In this document: piece after piece, positions 1 through 5,039 of the stretch | Numbering within the stretch: the first letter of the stretch is position 1 | Layout: the number at the start of each line of letters is the position of its first letter | NCBI GenBank assembly: GCA_029265335.1 | Contig: JAJUJN010000124.1 | Coordinates: 1 to 6,479, forward strand | From: Alcaligenaceae bacterium | GTDB taxonomy: Bacteria; Pseudomonadota; Gammaproteobacteria; Burkholderiales; Burkholderiaceae_B | Length of the DNA: 6,479 nucleotides | Direction: 5' to 3' | Notes under the pieces: model-generated | The model's input: only the letters and a program-made list of their open reading frames with translations | What the model was told of the DNA's origin: nothing | Database searches by the model: none | Program-made: the position numbers and the translations under genes

Positions 1-29
1 CTCGATTGTTGGTTGGGTGCGCCGCTGGC

Positions 30-1430
30 TCAGCGACGCACGATGAAGGACGAATCGGCCGATATCTGAAGCTTGGGATCGTGCCGGGGATTGAGCAGGA
101 ACTCGATGGGATGAGTGCCGGCTTCGGGGGCGAGGTCGGCAGGTACACGGACCCGAAGCACCACTCTGGCGTCACTTTGTGGATCAATGCTCACCGTGCT
201 CTCTTCGGCGGGCAGGAAAGCGCCTTCGATGCCTGCCACACTGATATCCACCGTGTATGGCCGTTCGGCGGTACTGGTGATGTGCAGCTGATACACGTTT
301 TCGAGCGCGCCATCTTCCACGATGCGAGTCATGATGGTGCGATCGCGCAGGGCTTCGGCGCGCAGCGGCACGTGTTGGAAGAGCCCGCCCACGAAGATGG
401 CGATCAAGGCCCAGAGAATCACGGTGTAAACCAGCACCCGTGGCCGGAACAGGCGGCGCAACAGCTCCTGCCCATTCTTGCGCACCGAGAGCCCGCTCTC
501 GGTGCCATAGCGAATGAGGCCGCGTGGATAGTTCATGCGATCCATGACGTCGTCGCAAGCGTCGATACAGGCGCCACAGTCGATGCATTCGTATTGCAGG
601 CCGTCGCGGATGTCGATGCCAGTGGGGCACACATGCACACACAGCTGACAGTCGATGCAATCGCCCAGACCCAGCTCGGCCGGATCGGCATGACGGGAGC
701 GAGAGCCGCGAGGCTCACCGCGTTCGGCATCGTAAGAAACCGAGAGGGTGTCGCGGTCGAACATCACGCCCTGGAAGCGAGCGTAGGGGCACATGTAGAT
801 GCAAACCTTCTCGCGCATCCAGCCGGCGTTGCCGTAGGTGGCCATGCCATAGAAGAGCACCCAGAAGGCGGCCCAAGGCCCCACGTTGAACGCGAGGATG
901 TCGTGACCCAGCGGGCGAATGGGGGTGAAGAAGCCCACGAACGTGAAGCCAGTCCACAGACCCACCGCCAGCCAGATGGCATGCTTGGTGAGCTTGCGCC
1001 AGTACCAGTCGAAGTTGCGCGGACCGCGGTCGCGGCGCATGCGTGCGTTGCGATCGCCTTCTACGCGCAATTCGATCCAGCTGAAGATCTTGGTGTAAAC
1101 GGTTTGCGGGCAGCTGTAGCCGCACCAGAGTCGGCCGGCAACCGCGGTGAAGAGAAAGAGCGATAGCGCACAGATGGCCAGCAGCAGGGCCAGGTAGATG
1201 AGATCGTGCGGAGTGAAAGTGACTGCAAAGAAGTGAAAGCGTCGGTTGGCGATGTCGAACAGCACGGCCTGGCGGGCTTCCCATTGCAGCCAGGGCAGTC
1301 CGTAGAACAGCAGCTGCGTGACCCACACCATCACCCAGCGCCAGGAGTTGAACCACCCCTTGACCGAGCGCGCATAGATTTGCTTGTCGAGAGGTTCAGG
1401 CTGGATGGGGATGGTGCGTTTCTGTGTCAT
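30..1430 (-). CDS. ccoG: CcoG/FixG/RdxA family polyferredoxin-like cbb3 oxidase assembly protein
   Basis: 466-residue membrane iron-sulfur protein of the CcoG (FixG, RdxA) family; characterised members act as cupric reductases supplying Cu(I) for cbb3 oxidase assembly. Visible: membrane segments near residues 32-50, 78-98, 150-169, 183-201 and 331-351; NapH-like CxxxCP motifs at C103/C107 and C210/C214; two ferredoxin-type [4Fe-4S] motifs, C258-x2-C261-x2-C264-x3-C268-Pro and C282-x2-C285-x2-C288-x3-C292; and a C-terminal, probably periplasmic, Ig-like FixG_C domain from about residue 365 to the end. Length is normal for the family and no key cysteine is missing. The ATG lies 17 bases after the ccoP stop. 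There is no clear Shine-Dalgarno in that gap (the minus strand reads CTCCTGG), so translation may depend on coupling to ccoP. It is the last gene visible in the operon; ccoH (fixH) often follows in related loci but would lie outside the window. Confidence 0.97.
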   Translation of the reverse strand: MTQKRTIPIQPEPLDKQIYARSVKGWFNSWRWVMVWVTQLLFYGLPWLQWEARQAVLFDIANRRFHFFAVTFTPHDLIYLALLLAICALSLFLFTAVAGRLWCGYSCPQTVYTKIFSWIELRVEGDRNARMRRDRGPRNFDWYWRKLTKHAIWLAVGLWTGFTFVGFFTPIRPLGHDILAFNVGPWAAFWVLFYGMATYGNAGWMREKVCIYMCPYARFQGVMFDRDTLSVSYDAERGEPRGSRSRHADPAELGLGDCIDCQLCVHVCPTGIDIRDGLQYECIDCGACIDACDDVMDRMNYPRGLIRYGTESGLSVRKNGQELLRRLFRPRVLVYTVILWALIAIFVGGLFQHVPLRAEALRDRTIMTRIVEDGALENVYQLHITSTAERPYTVDISVAGIEGAFLPAEESTVSIDPQSDARVVLRVRVPADLAPEAGTHPIEFLLNPRHDPKLQISADSSFIVRR

Positions 1431-1447
1431 GCGGGTACTGCCAGGAG

Positions 1448-2371
1448 TTATCGGTTGCCGTCGACGCTGTTGGAGATGTTGAGCACATAGGCCACCAGGA
1501 GGTCGATCTGCCGTGGTGAGAGTCGGTTGTCGTGAGGAGGCATGACCCCTTCACGACCATTGTTGATGGCATCGATGATGTCGGCTTCGGAGCCGCCATA
1601 CAGCCAGATGTTGTCGGTAAGGTTGGGCGCCCCCAAAGCCTGATTGCCGGTGCCGTCGGCGCCGTGGCAGGCTGCGCAGGTTTGCATGTAACCGGAGCGA
1701 CCGCGTGCGGCCGCGACGGAGTCGGTGGGACGGCCCGACAGCGACAAGACGTAGGCGGCCACGTTGCGAACATCGGTGGCGTTGCCCACCATGGCAGCCT
1801 GGGGCGGCATGATGCCGTGACGGCCCTCGGCGATGGTGGTGCGCAGCACATCTTCGCTGTTGCCGTACAGCCAATCGTTGTCGGTCAGGTTGGGGTACCC
1901 GCGCGAGCCTCGGGCGTCTGAGCCATGGCATTGGGCACAGTTGTTCAGGAACAGGCTGTGCGCCATGGTCATGGCCCGAGAGTTATCGACCAATTCGGTA
2001 GGCGTGGCGTCGCCGAATTCGGCGTAAGCCGCCTCGGTGCGTTGGGCCAGCTGGGCGCTCTCGGCTTCGTAGCGGCTGAACTGGCTCCAACCCAGGATGC
2101 CCTGAAAGGAGCCCAGGCCTGGGTACAGCAGCAGGTAGATCAGCGCAAAGATCACCGTGAGGTAGAACATCCACAGCCACCAGCGGGGCAGCGGGTTGTT
2201 GAGCTCGACCAAGTCACCGTCCCAGACGTGACCGGTGTCTTCACCGGGCTTGGATTCGAGTTCAGTGTTGGCGCGGCCGTAATGCCAGGCCAGCCAGCCA
2301 CAGCCGAGGATGCCGGCCAGCGTAACGATGGCTACGGCGTAACTCCAGAAGCTACTGATGAAGTCACTCAT
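1448..2371 (-). CDS. ccoP: cbb3-type cytochrome c oxidase subunit III (di-heme cytochrome c, CcoP)
   Basis: 307-residue di-heme c subunit of the cbb3 oxidase; it passes electrons from periplasmic donors to CcoO. Two membrane segments are visible, about residues 8-30 and 64-84, so this is the long CcoP form. Between them is the conserved stretch with GHVWDGDL and NNPLPRWW. Two c-type heme domains follow: CAQCH at 145-149 with likely axial Met in IMPP (M188), and CAACH at 232-236 with likely axial Met in VMPP (M277). The two domains resemble each other (NLTDN.WLYG occurs in both), reflecting an internal duplication known in the family. The chosen ATG starts MSDFISSFWS, the usual N-terminus; it has an AAGGA box 8 bases upstream and its ATGAGTGA overlaps the ccoQ stop by 8 bases. 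An in-frame ATG 35 codons upstream would overlap most of ccoQ and adds a non-conserved stretch, so it was rejected. Confidence 0.97.
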   Translation of the reverse strand: MSDFISSFWSYAVAIVTLAGILGCGWLAWHYGRANTELESKPGEDTGHVWDGDLVELNNPLPRWWLWMFYLTVIFALIYLLLYPGLGSFQGILGWSQFSRYEAESAQLAQRTEAAYAEFGDATPTELVDNSRAMTMAHSLFLNNCAQCHGSDARGSRGYPNLTDNDWLYGNSEDVLRTTIAEGRHGIMPPQAAMVGNATDVRNVAAYVLSLSGRPTDSVAAARGRSGYMQTCAACHGADGTGNQALGAPNLTDNIWLYGGSEADIIDAINNGREGVMPPHDNRLSPRQIDLLVAYVLNISNSVDGNR

Positions 2372-2561
2372 GATTCTTGTCCTTGGTGTCTGGTTTTGCC
2401 TGACGGGAAAATTGCGGCTCGTTCTCGTCGAAAGGCAATTCGGCGGCTTGGTCGAAGCCGCGTTTGCGCCCGGCACGCCAGACCCAGATGATGATTCCTA
2501 TGAAGCAAAGGAAGGCGAGGACGGTAAGGATGCCGCGCCAGAAATTCAGATCATTGAACAT
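2364..2561 (-). CDS. ccoQ: CcoQ/FixQ small cbb3 oxidase subunit
   Basis: 65-residue single-pass membrane protein between ccoO and ccoP, the normal place of ccoQ. A hydrophobic segment spans about residues 10-30, then a basic stretch (RAGRKRG) and the FDQAAELPFDE motif typical of CcoQ/FixQ; the C-terminal tail is charged and probably cytoplasmic. Known members stabilise the assembled oxidase or CcoP's interaction with CcoNO and are not catalytic. A good Shine-Dalgarno GGGAG lies 7 bases before the ATG (plus-strand 2569-2573), and the gene begins 21 bases after the ccoO stop. The last codons carry the ccoP ribosome binding site and overlap the ccoP start, so ccoQ and ccoP are probably translationally coupled. 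Confidence 0.94.
   Translation of the reverse strand: MFNDLNFWRGILTVLAFLCFIGIIIWVWRAGRKRGFDQAAELPFDENEPQFSRQAKPDTKDKNHE
2380..2384 (-). promoter_or_regulatory. ccoP ribosome binding site inside the end of ccoQ
   Basis: AAGGA on the minus strand, 8 bases before the ATG at 2371. It lies within the last codons of ccoQ and decides the ccoP start in favour of MSDF over the ATG 35 codons upstream. Confidence 0.75.
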
Positions 2562-2582
2562 GGCTGATCTCCCAGTGTTGGA

Positions 2583-3188
2583 TCACTGATGATTCACGCC
2601 CAAGCTCTGCAAGTAGGCCACTACGGCGTCGAGTTCGGTCTTGCCGGCCACCACTTCGGGAGCAGCGGCGATTTCCTCGTCGGTATAGGGCAGGCCGATC
2701 GCTTGGAGCGCGCGCATGCGCTTCACCATGCCATCGGGGTCGAGCTTGGCCTCGGCAAGCCATGGATAGGCTGGCATATTGGATTGAACCACCAGGTTGC
2801 GGGGGGCGATCAAGTGTTCGCGGTGCCATTCGTCGCTGTAGCGACCGCCCACGCGGGCGAGATCGGGACCAGTACGCTTGCTTCCCCATTGGAATGGGTG
2901 GTCGTAGACAAATTCGCCGGCCACCGAGTAGGGGCCGTAGCGCAAGGTTTCGGAGCGTAGCGAGCGGATCATCTGCGAGTGGCAGGCATAACAGCCTTCG
3001 CGCACGTAGATGTCGCGGCCCGCCAGCTCCAGCACTCCGTAGTTCTCGACCCCGGGAGCGGGTTCGGTGGTGGAGCGTTGAAAGAACAGCGGCACGATTT
3101 CTACCAGGCCGCCGATCGAAACGACAAGGGTTACGAGCACGATCATCAACCAGTTGCGGGTTTCGATCTTCTGATGAGAAAAAGCCAT
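2583..3188 (-). CDS. ccoO: cbb3-type cytochrome c oxidase subunit II (mono-heme cytochrome c, CcoO)
   Basis: 201-residue membrane-anchored mono-heme cytochrome c that takes electrons from CcoP and hands them to the low-spin heme b of CcoN. One N-terminal membrane anchor is visible at about residues 13-35, then the heme-binding motif CYACH (C66, C69, H70) followed by SQMIR, the family signature [10 protein letters not shown] near 105-114, and a likely axial methionine M138 in SNMPAY. Length matches the family. The ATG is well supported by a strong Shine-Dalgarno (TAAGGAAG, plus-strand 3194-3201) 5 bases upstream. The gene is 58 bases downstream of ccoN, and that gap contains a strong hairpin that could set its expression relative to ccoN. 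Cofactor attachment would require the cytochrome c maturation system, which is not in the window. Confidence 0.97.
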   Translation of the reverse strand: MAFSHQKIETRNWLMIVLVTLVVSIGGLVEIVPLFFQRSTTEPAPGVENYGVLELAGRDIYVREGCYACHSQMIRSLRSETLRYGPYSVAGEFVYDHPFQWGSKRTGPDLARVGGRYSDEWHREHLIAPRNLVVQSNMPAYPWLAEAKLDPDGMVKRMRALQAIGLPYTDEEIAAAPEVVAGKTELDAVVAYLQSLGVNHQ

Positions 3189-3193
3189 GAGTA

Positions 3194-3201
3194 CTTCCTT
3201 A
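3194..3201 (-). promoter_or_regulatory. ccoO ribosome binding site
   Basis: TAAGGAAG on the minus strand, the strongest Shine-Dalgarno in the window, 5 bases before the ccoO ATG. It stands 12 bases downstream of the ccoN-ccoO hairpin, so it should stay accessible when that hairpin is folded. Confidence 0.75.
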
Positions 3202-3213
3202 CGGCAGCATTGA

Positions 3214-3236
3214 CCGGAAGGCCGCGGGCCTTCCGG
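3214..3236 (-). repeat. Intercistronic hairpin between ccoN and ccoO
   Basis: Perfect 10-bp inverted repeat CCGGAAGGCC / GGCCTTCCGG with a 3-base loop, in the 58-base gap after the ccoN stop. It is very GC-rich and should fold stably in the mRNA. No T-run follows on the minus strand, so it is not a canonical rho-independent terminator. A role in protecting the ccoN 3' end or in partial attenuation, adjusting subunit ratios, is inferred. Confidence 0.7.
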
Positions 3237-3246
3237 AACGGGTGAC

Positions 3247-4713
3247 TTAGGTGGAGGCCGAAGGCTGGAGGACCGGCGACAGGGGCGGGTGGTTGACAGC
3301 CTGGGGATCGGGATCCACGAAGCGCATGGTCATGAACATGTTCCAAGCCATGATCACCATGCCAGCCAGGTACATCGCGCCGCCGAGCAGGCGTACCAGA
3401 TAGTACGGATAGGTTGCGGCGACCGATTCAATGAAGCTGTAGGTGAGGGTGCCGTCGGCATCCACCGAGCGCCACATCAGGCCTTGCATGACTCCGGCGA
3501 TCCACATGGAGGCCACGTAGAACACGATGCCGAGGGTGGCAACCCAGAAGTGCACCTCGATCGCGGTGTGCGAGTACATGCGGGTTTTGCCGAACAGGCG
3601 GGGAATGAGCCAGTACAGCGAACCCATGGTGATGAAGCCCACCCAGCCCAGGGCGCCCGAGTGCACGTGGCCGATGGTCCAGTCGGTGTAGTGCGACAGT
3701 GCGTTCACCGTTTTGATGGACATCATGGAGCCTTCGAAGGTGGCCATGCCGTAGAACGACAGGGCAACGACCAGGAAGCGCAGAATGGGGTCGGTAATGA
3801 GCTTGTGCCACTGGCCCGATACGGTGAGGATCCCGTTGATCATGCCGCCCCACGAGGGCGCCAGCAGAATGATCGAGAACACGACACCCACCGATTGCGT
3901 CCAGTCGGGCAGGGCGGTGTAGTGCAGGTGGTGGGGGCCGGCCCACATGTAGGTAAAGATCAACGCCCAGAAGTGCACGATCGAGAGGCGATACGACCAG
4001 ATCGGGCGGCCGACCTGCTTGGGAATGAAGTAATACATCATGCCCAGGAAGGCGGTGGTGAGAATGAAGCCCACGGCGTTGTGCCCGTACCACCACTGCA
4101 GCATGGCATCTTGCACGCCCGAAAAGAGCGCATACGACTTGGTGAAAGTGACCGGAATCGCCAGGTTGTTGAATACGTGCAGCAGCGTTACGGTGATGAT
4201 GAAGGCACCGTAGAACCAGTTGGCCACGTAAATATGACGCACGGTGCGCTTGGCGATGGTGCCGAAAAACACAATGGCGTAGGCGATCCACACAATGGCG
4301 ATGAGCACGTCGATCGGCCACTCGAGCTCAGCGTACTCGCGGCTCTGAGTGATGCCCATGGGCAAGGTGATGACAGCGGCCACCAGCACGGCCTGCCACC
4401 CCCAAAAGGTGAACGCGGCCAGTTTGGGCGCGAACAGGGGCGTATGACAGGTGCGTTGCACCACCCAGTACGAAGTACCAATGAGCGCGGTAACGCCGAA
4501 GGCGAAAATGACACCGTTGGTATGCAGCGGGCGGAGACGCCCGTAAGACAACCACGAGATGCCATCGGTCATTTCCGGAAAGGCCAGTTGGGCCGCAACA
4601 AAGACGCCCACGAACATTCCGACCACACCCCAGATCACGGCCATGACGGAGAACTGACGGACGACTTTGTCGTGATAAACGGCGTCGGCAAGCGGCGCAG
4701 TTTGCTGTGTCAT
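3247..4713 (-). CDS. ccoN: cbb3-type cytochrome c oxidase subunit I (catalytic, CcoN)
   Basis: 488-residue polytopic (about 12 helices) heme-copper oxidase catalytic subunit; it reduces O2 to water at a heme b3-CuB centre and pumps protons. Visible ligands: H64 in RPLHTN (low-spin heme b), H211 in WWYGHN and H261/H262 in AGPHHLHY (CuB), H349 (heme b3) and H351 (heme b) in TIGHVHSG. Y255 in the TYMWAGPHH stretch matches the cross-linked active-site tyrosine of C-family oxidases; numbering is consistently +4 relative to the Pseudomonas stutzeri protein as I remember it. All needed residues are present. The start chosen ([10 protein letters not shown]) has GGAG 8 bases upstream. An in-frame ATG 30 codons further upstream would lie inside the FNR-type box and was rejected. 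The C-terminal tail (after about residue 468) is proline-rich and variable. Confidence 0.98.
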   Translation of the reverse strand: MTQQTAPLADAVYHDKVVRQFSVMAVIWGVVGMFVGVFVAAQLAFPEMTDGISWLSYGRLRPLHTNGVIFAFGVTALIGTSYWVVQRTCHTPLFAPKLAAFTFWGWQAVLVAAVITLPMGITQSREYAELEWPIDVLIAIVWIAYAIVFFGTIAKRTVRHIYVANWFYGAFIITVTLLHVFNNLAIPVTFTKSYALFSGVQDAMLQWWYGHNAVGFILTTAFLGMMYYFIPKQVGRPIWSYRLSIVHFWALIFTYMWAGPHHLHYTALPDWTQSVGVVFSIILLAPSWGGMINGILTVSGQWHKLITDPILRFLVVALSFYGMATFEGSMMSIKTVNALSHYTDWTIGHVHSGALGWVGFITMGSLYWLIPRLFGKTRMYSHTAIEVHFWVATLGIVFYVASMWIAGVMQGLMWRSVDADGTLTYSFIESVAATYPYYLVRLLGGAMYLAGMVIMAWNMFMTMRFVDPDPQAVNHPPLSPVLQPSAST

Positions 4714-4721
4714 GAGACAAG

Positions 4722-4725
4722 CTCC
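4722..4725 (-). promoter_or_regulatory. ccoN ribosome binding site
   Basis: GGAG on the minus strand, 8 bases before the ATG at 4713. It decides the start: the upstream in-frame ATG at 4803 lies in the operator, ahead of the predicted transcription start. Confidence 0.75.
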
Positions 4726-4741
4726 ATGCAACGATTGAACA

Positions 4742-4756
4742 TGCGCAAATCGCGCA
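4742..4756 (-). repeat. Inverted repeat at the predicted 5' end of the ccoN mRNA
   Basis: Perfect 5-bp arms TGCGC / GCGCA around a 5-base spacer. If transcription starts near 4755, the RNA would begin with a small GC-rich stem-loop (GCGC-GATTT-GCGC), which could protect the 5' end from decay. The repeat is seen directly; its function is inferred and depends on the unmapped start site. Confidence 0.4.
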
Positions 4757-4761
4757 GCGTA

Positions 4762-4767
4762 AATATG
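4762..4767 (-). promoter_or_regulatory. Probable -10 element of the ccoN promoter
   Basis: The minus-strand hexamer CATATT matches TATAAT at 4 of 6 positions and lies where a class II FNR promoter requires it: with the operator centre (between 4796 and 4797) at -41.5, this hexamer falls at -12 to -7 and transcription would start near 4755 (a G), giving a leader of about 42 bases. No -35 box is needed in this class. The overlapping TATTTA (4765-4760) is a poorer match. The placement is an inference from spacing. Confidence 0.6.
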
Positions 4768-4781
4768 CCTGTTAAAGGCAT
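4765..4781. repeat. Short inverted repeat in the ccoN promoter spacer
   Basis: Perfect 6-bp arms ATGCCT / AGGCAT separated by GTTAA. It lies between the FNR-type box and the predicted start site, covering about -10 to -26 and overlapping the presumed -10 hexamer. It could be a binding site for a second regulator or chance; no known consensus is recognised. Confidence 0.4.
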
Positions 4782-4788
4782 GTTTCAG

Positions 4789-4804
4789 CTTGACGCAAGT
4801 CAAG
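4789..4804 (-). promoter_or_regulatory. FNR/ANR-type operator (anaerobox) for ccoNOQPG
   Basis: A perfect 16-bp dyad, CTTGAC-GCAA-GTCAAG, whose core TTGAC-N4-GTCAA matches the FNR/ANR/FixK consensus TTGAT-N4-ATCAA except for the C/G at the fifth position of each half; TTGA and TCAA are both intact with the correct N6 spacing. It sits 76 bases upstream of the ccoN ATG, the expected place for oxygen-responsive control of a cbb3 operon. The ccoS stop codon (4800-4802) lies inside it. The site is seen directly; the regulator is inferred from the family consensus. Confidence 0.88.
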
Positions 4805-5033
4805 TAGAAGTAGGTGGACCTTTTTTGCTGTTGTTTTCAGACAACGATTCGGGTTGCTTTTGAGCTTCGCGCAGCTTGCGCGCATGCTCTTCGGCCTCTT
4901 CGGGGTCGAGCACAAGCTCGCCCTGGTGTTCGAGGTCGTCGAATTGTCCCGACTGCAGCGCCCAGGCCAACAGCCCCACCAGGGCCAGAATGGCCACGAC
5001 GGAAAGCGGGATGAGCAGGTAGAGGATATCCAT
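4800..5033 (-). CDS. ccoS: CcoS/FixS small cbb3 oxidase maturation protein
   Basis: 77-residue single-pass membrane protein. A hydrophobic helix covers about residues 3-26, followed by the family signature [12 protein letters not shown] (W24 to E35); the rest is a charged, probably cytoplasmic tail rich in Glu, Lys and Ser. In Rhodobacter, CcoS is needed for the oxidase to acquire its redox cofactors in CcoN. It starts 6 bases after the ccoI stop without an obvious Shine-Dalgarno, so translation is probably coupled to ccoI. The tail is somewhat longer than the shortest family members. Its stop codon lies inside the FNR-type palindrome of the ccoN promoter, so the end of this gene and the operator are the same DNA. 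Confidence 0.94.
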   Translation of the reverse strand: MDILYLLIPLSVVAILALVGLLAWALQSGQFDDLEHQGELVLDPEEAEEHARKLREAQKQPESLSENNSKKGPPTST

Positions 5034-5039
5034 GATGAC

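Noticed and set aside
1..29. Possible start of ccoH downstream of ccoG
   Set aside because: Only 29 bases are available and no ATG or motif on the minus strand can be assigned.
23..35. Small inverted repeat CGCTG-GCT-CAGCG at the ccoG stop codon
   Set aside because: Only 5-bp arms, overlaps coding sequence and has no T-run; not distinguishable from chance in GC-rich DNA.
6..1166. 386-codon open frame on the plus strand antisense to ccoG
   Set aside because: It is opposite a clearly conserved gene; its His/Ala/Gly/Glu-rich product looks like the reverse reading of GC-rich codons and shows no domain or membrane pattern.
1448..2371. Novel fusion or tandem duplication because CcoP holds two similar heme domains
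   Set aside because: Two CxxCH domains are the normal architecture of CcoP, not a recent duplication.
2372..2476. N-terminal extension of CcoP from the ATG at 2476
   Set aside because: It would overlap more than half of ccoQ and adds 35 residues unlike any CcoP N-terminus; the ATG at 2371 has its own ribosome binding site and the family start sequence.
3214..3236. Hairpin as a rho-independent terminator after ccoN
   Set aside because: No run of T follows on the minus strand, and the downstream ccoOQP genes are needed in the same complex.
4714..4803. N-terminal extension of CcoN from the ATG at 4803
   Set aside because: That ATG sits inside the FNR-type operator and upstream of the predicted transcription start; the extension is not typical of CcoN, and a good ribosome binding site supports 4713.
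3289..4863. 524-codon open frame on the plus strand antisense to ccoN and its promoter
   Set aside because: Long but explained by codon bias of ccoN on the other strand; the translation is low-complexity, rich in His, Gly, Glu and Asp, with no recognisable motif, and it runs across the ccoN promoter into ccoS.
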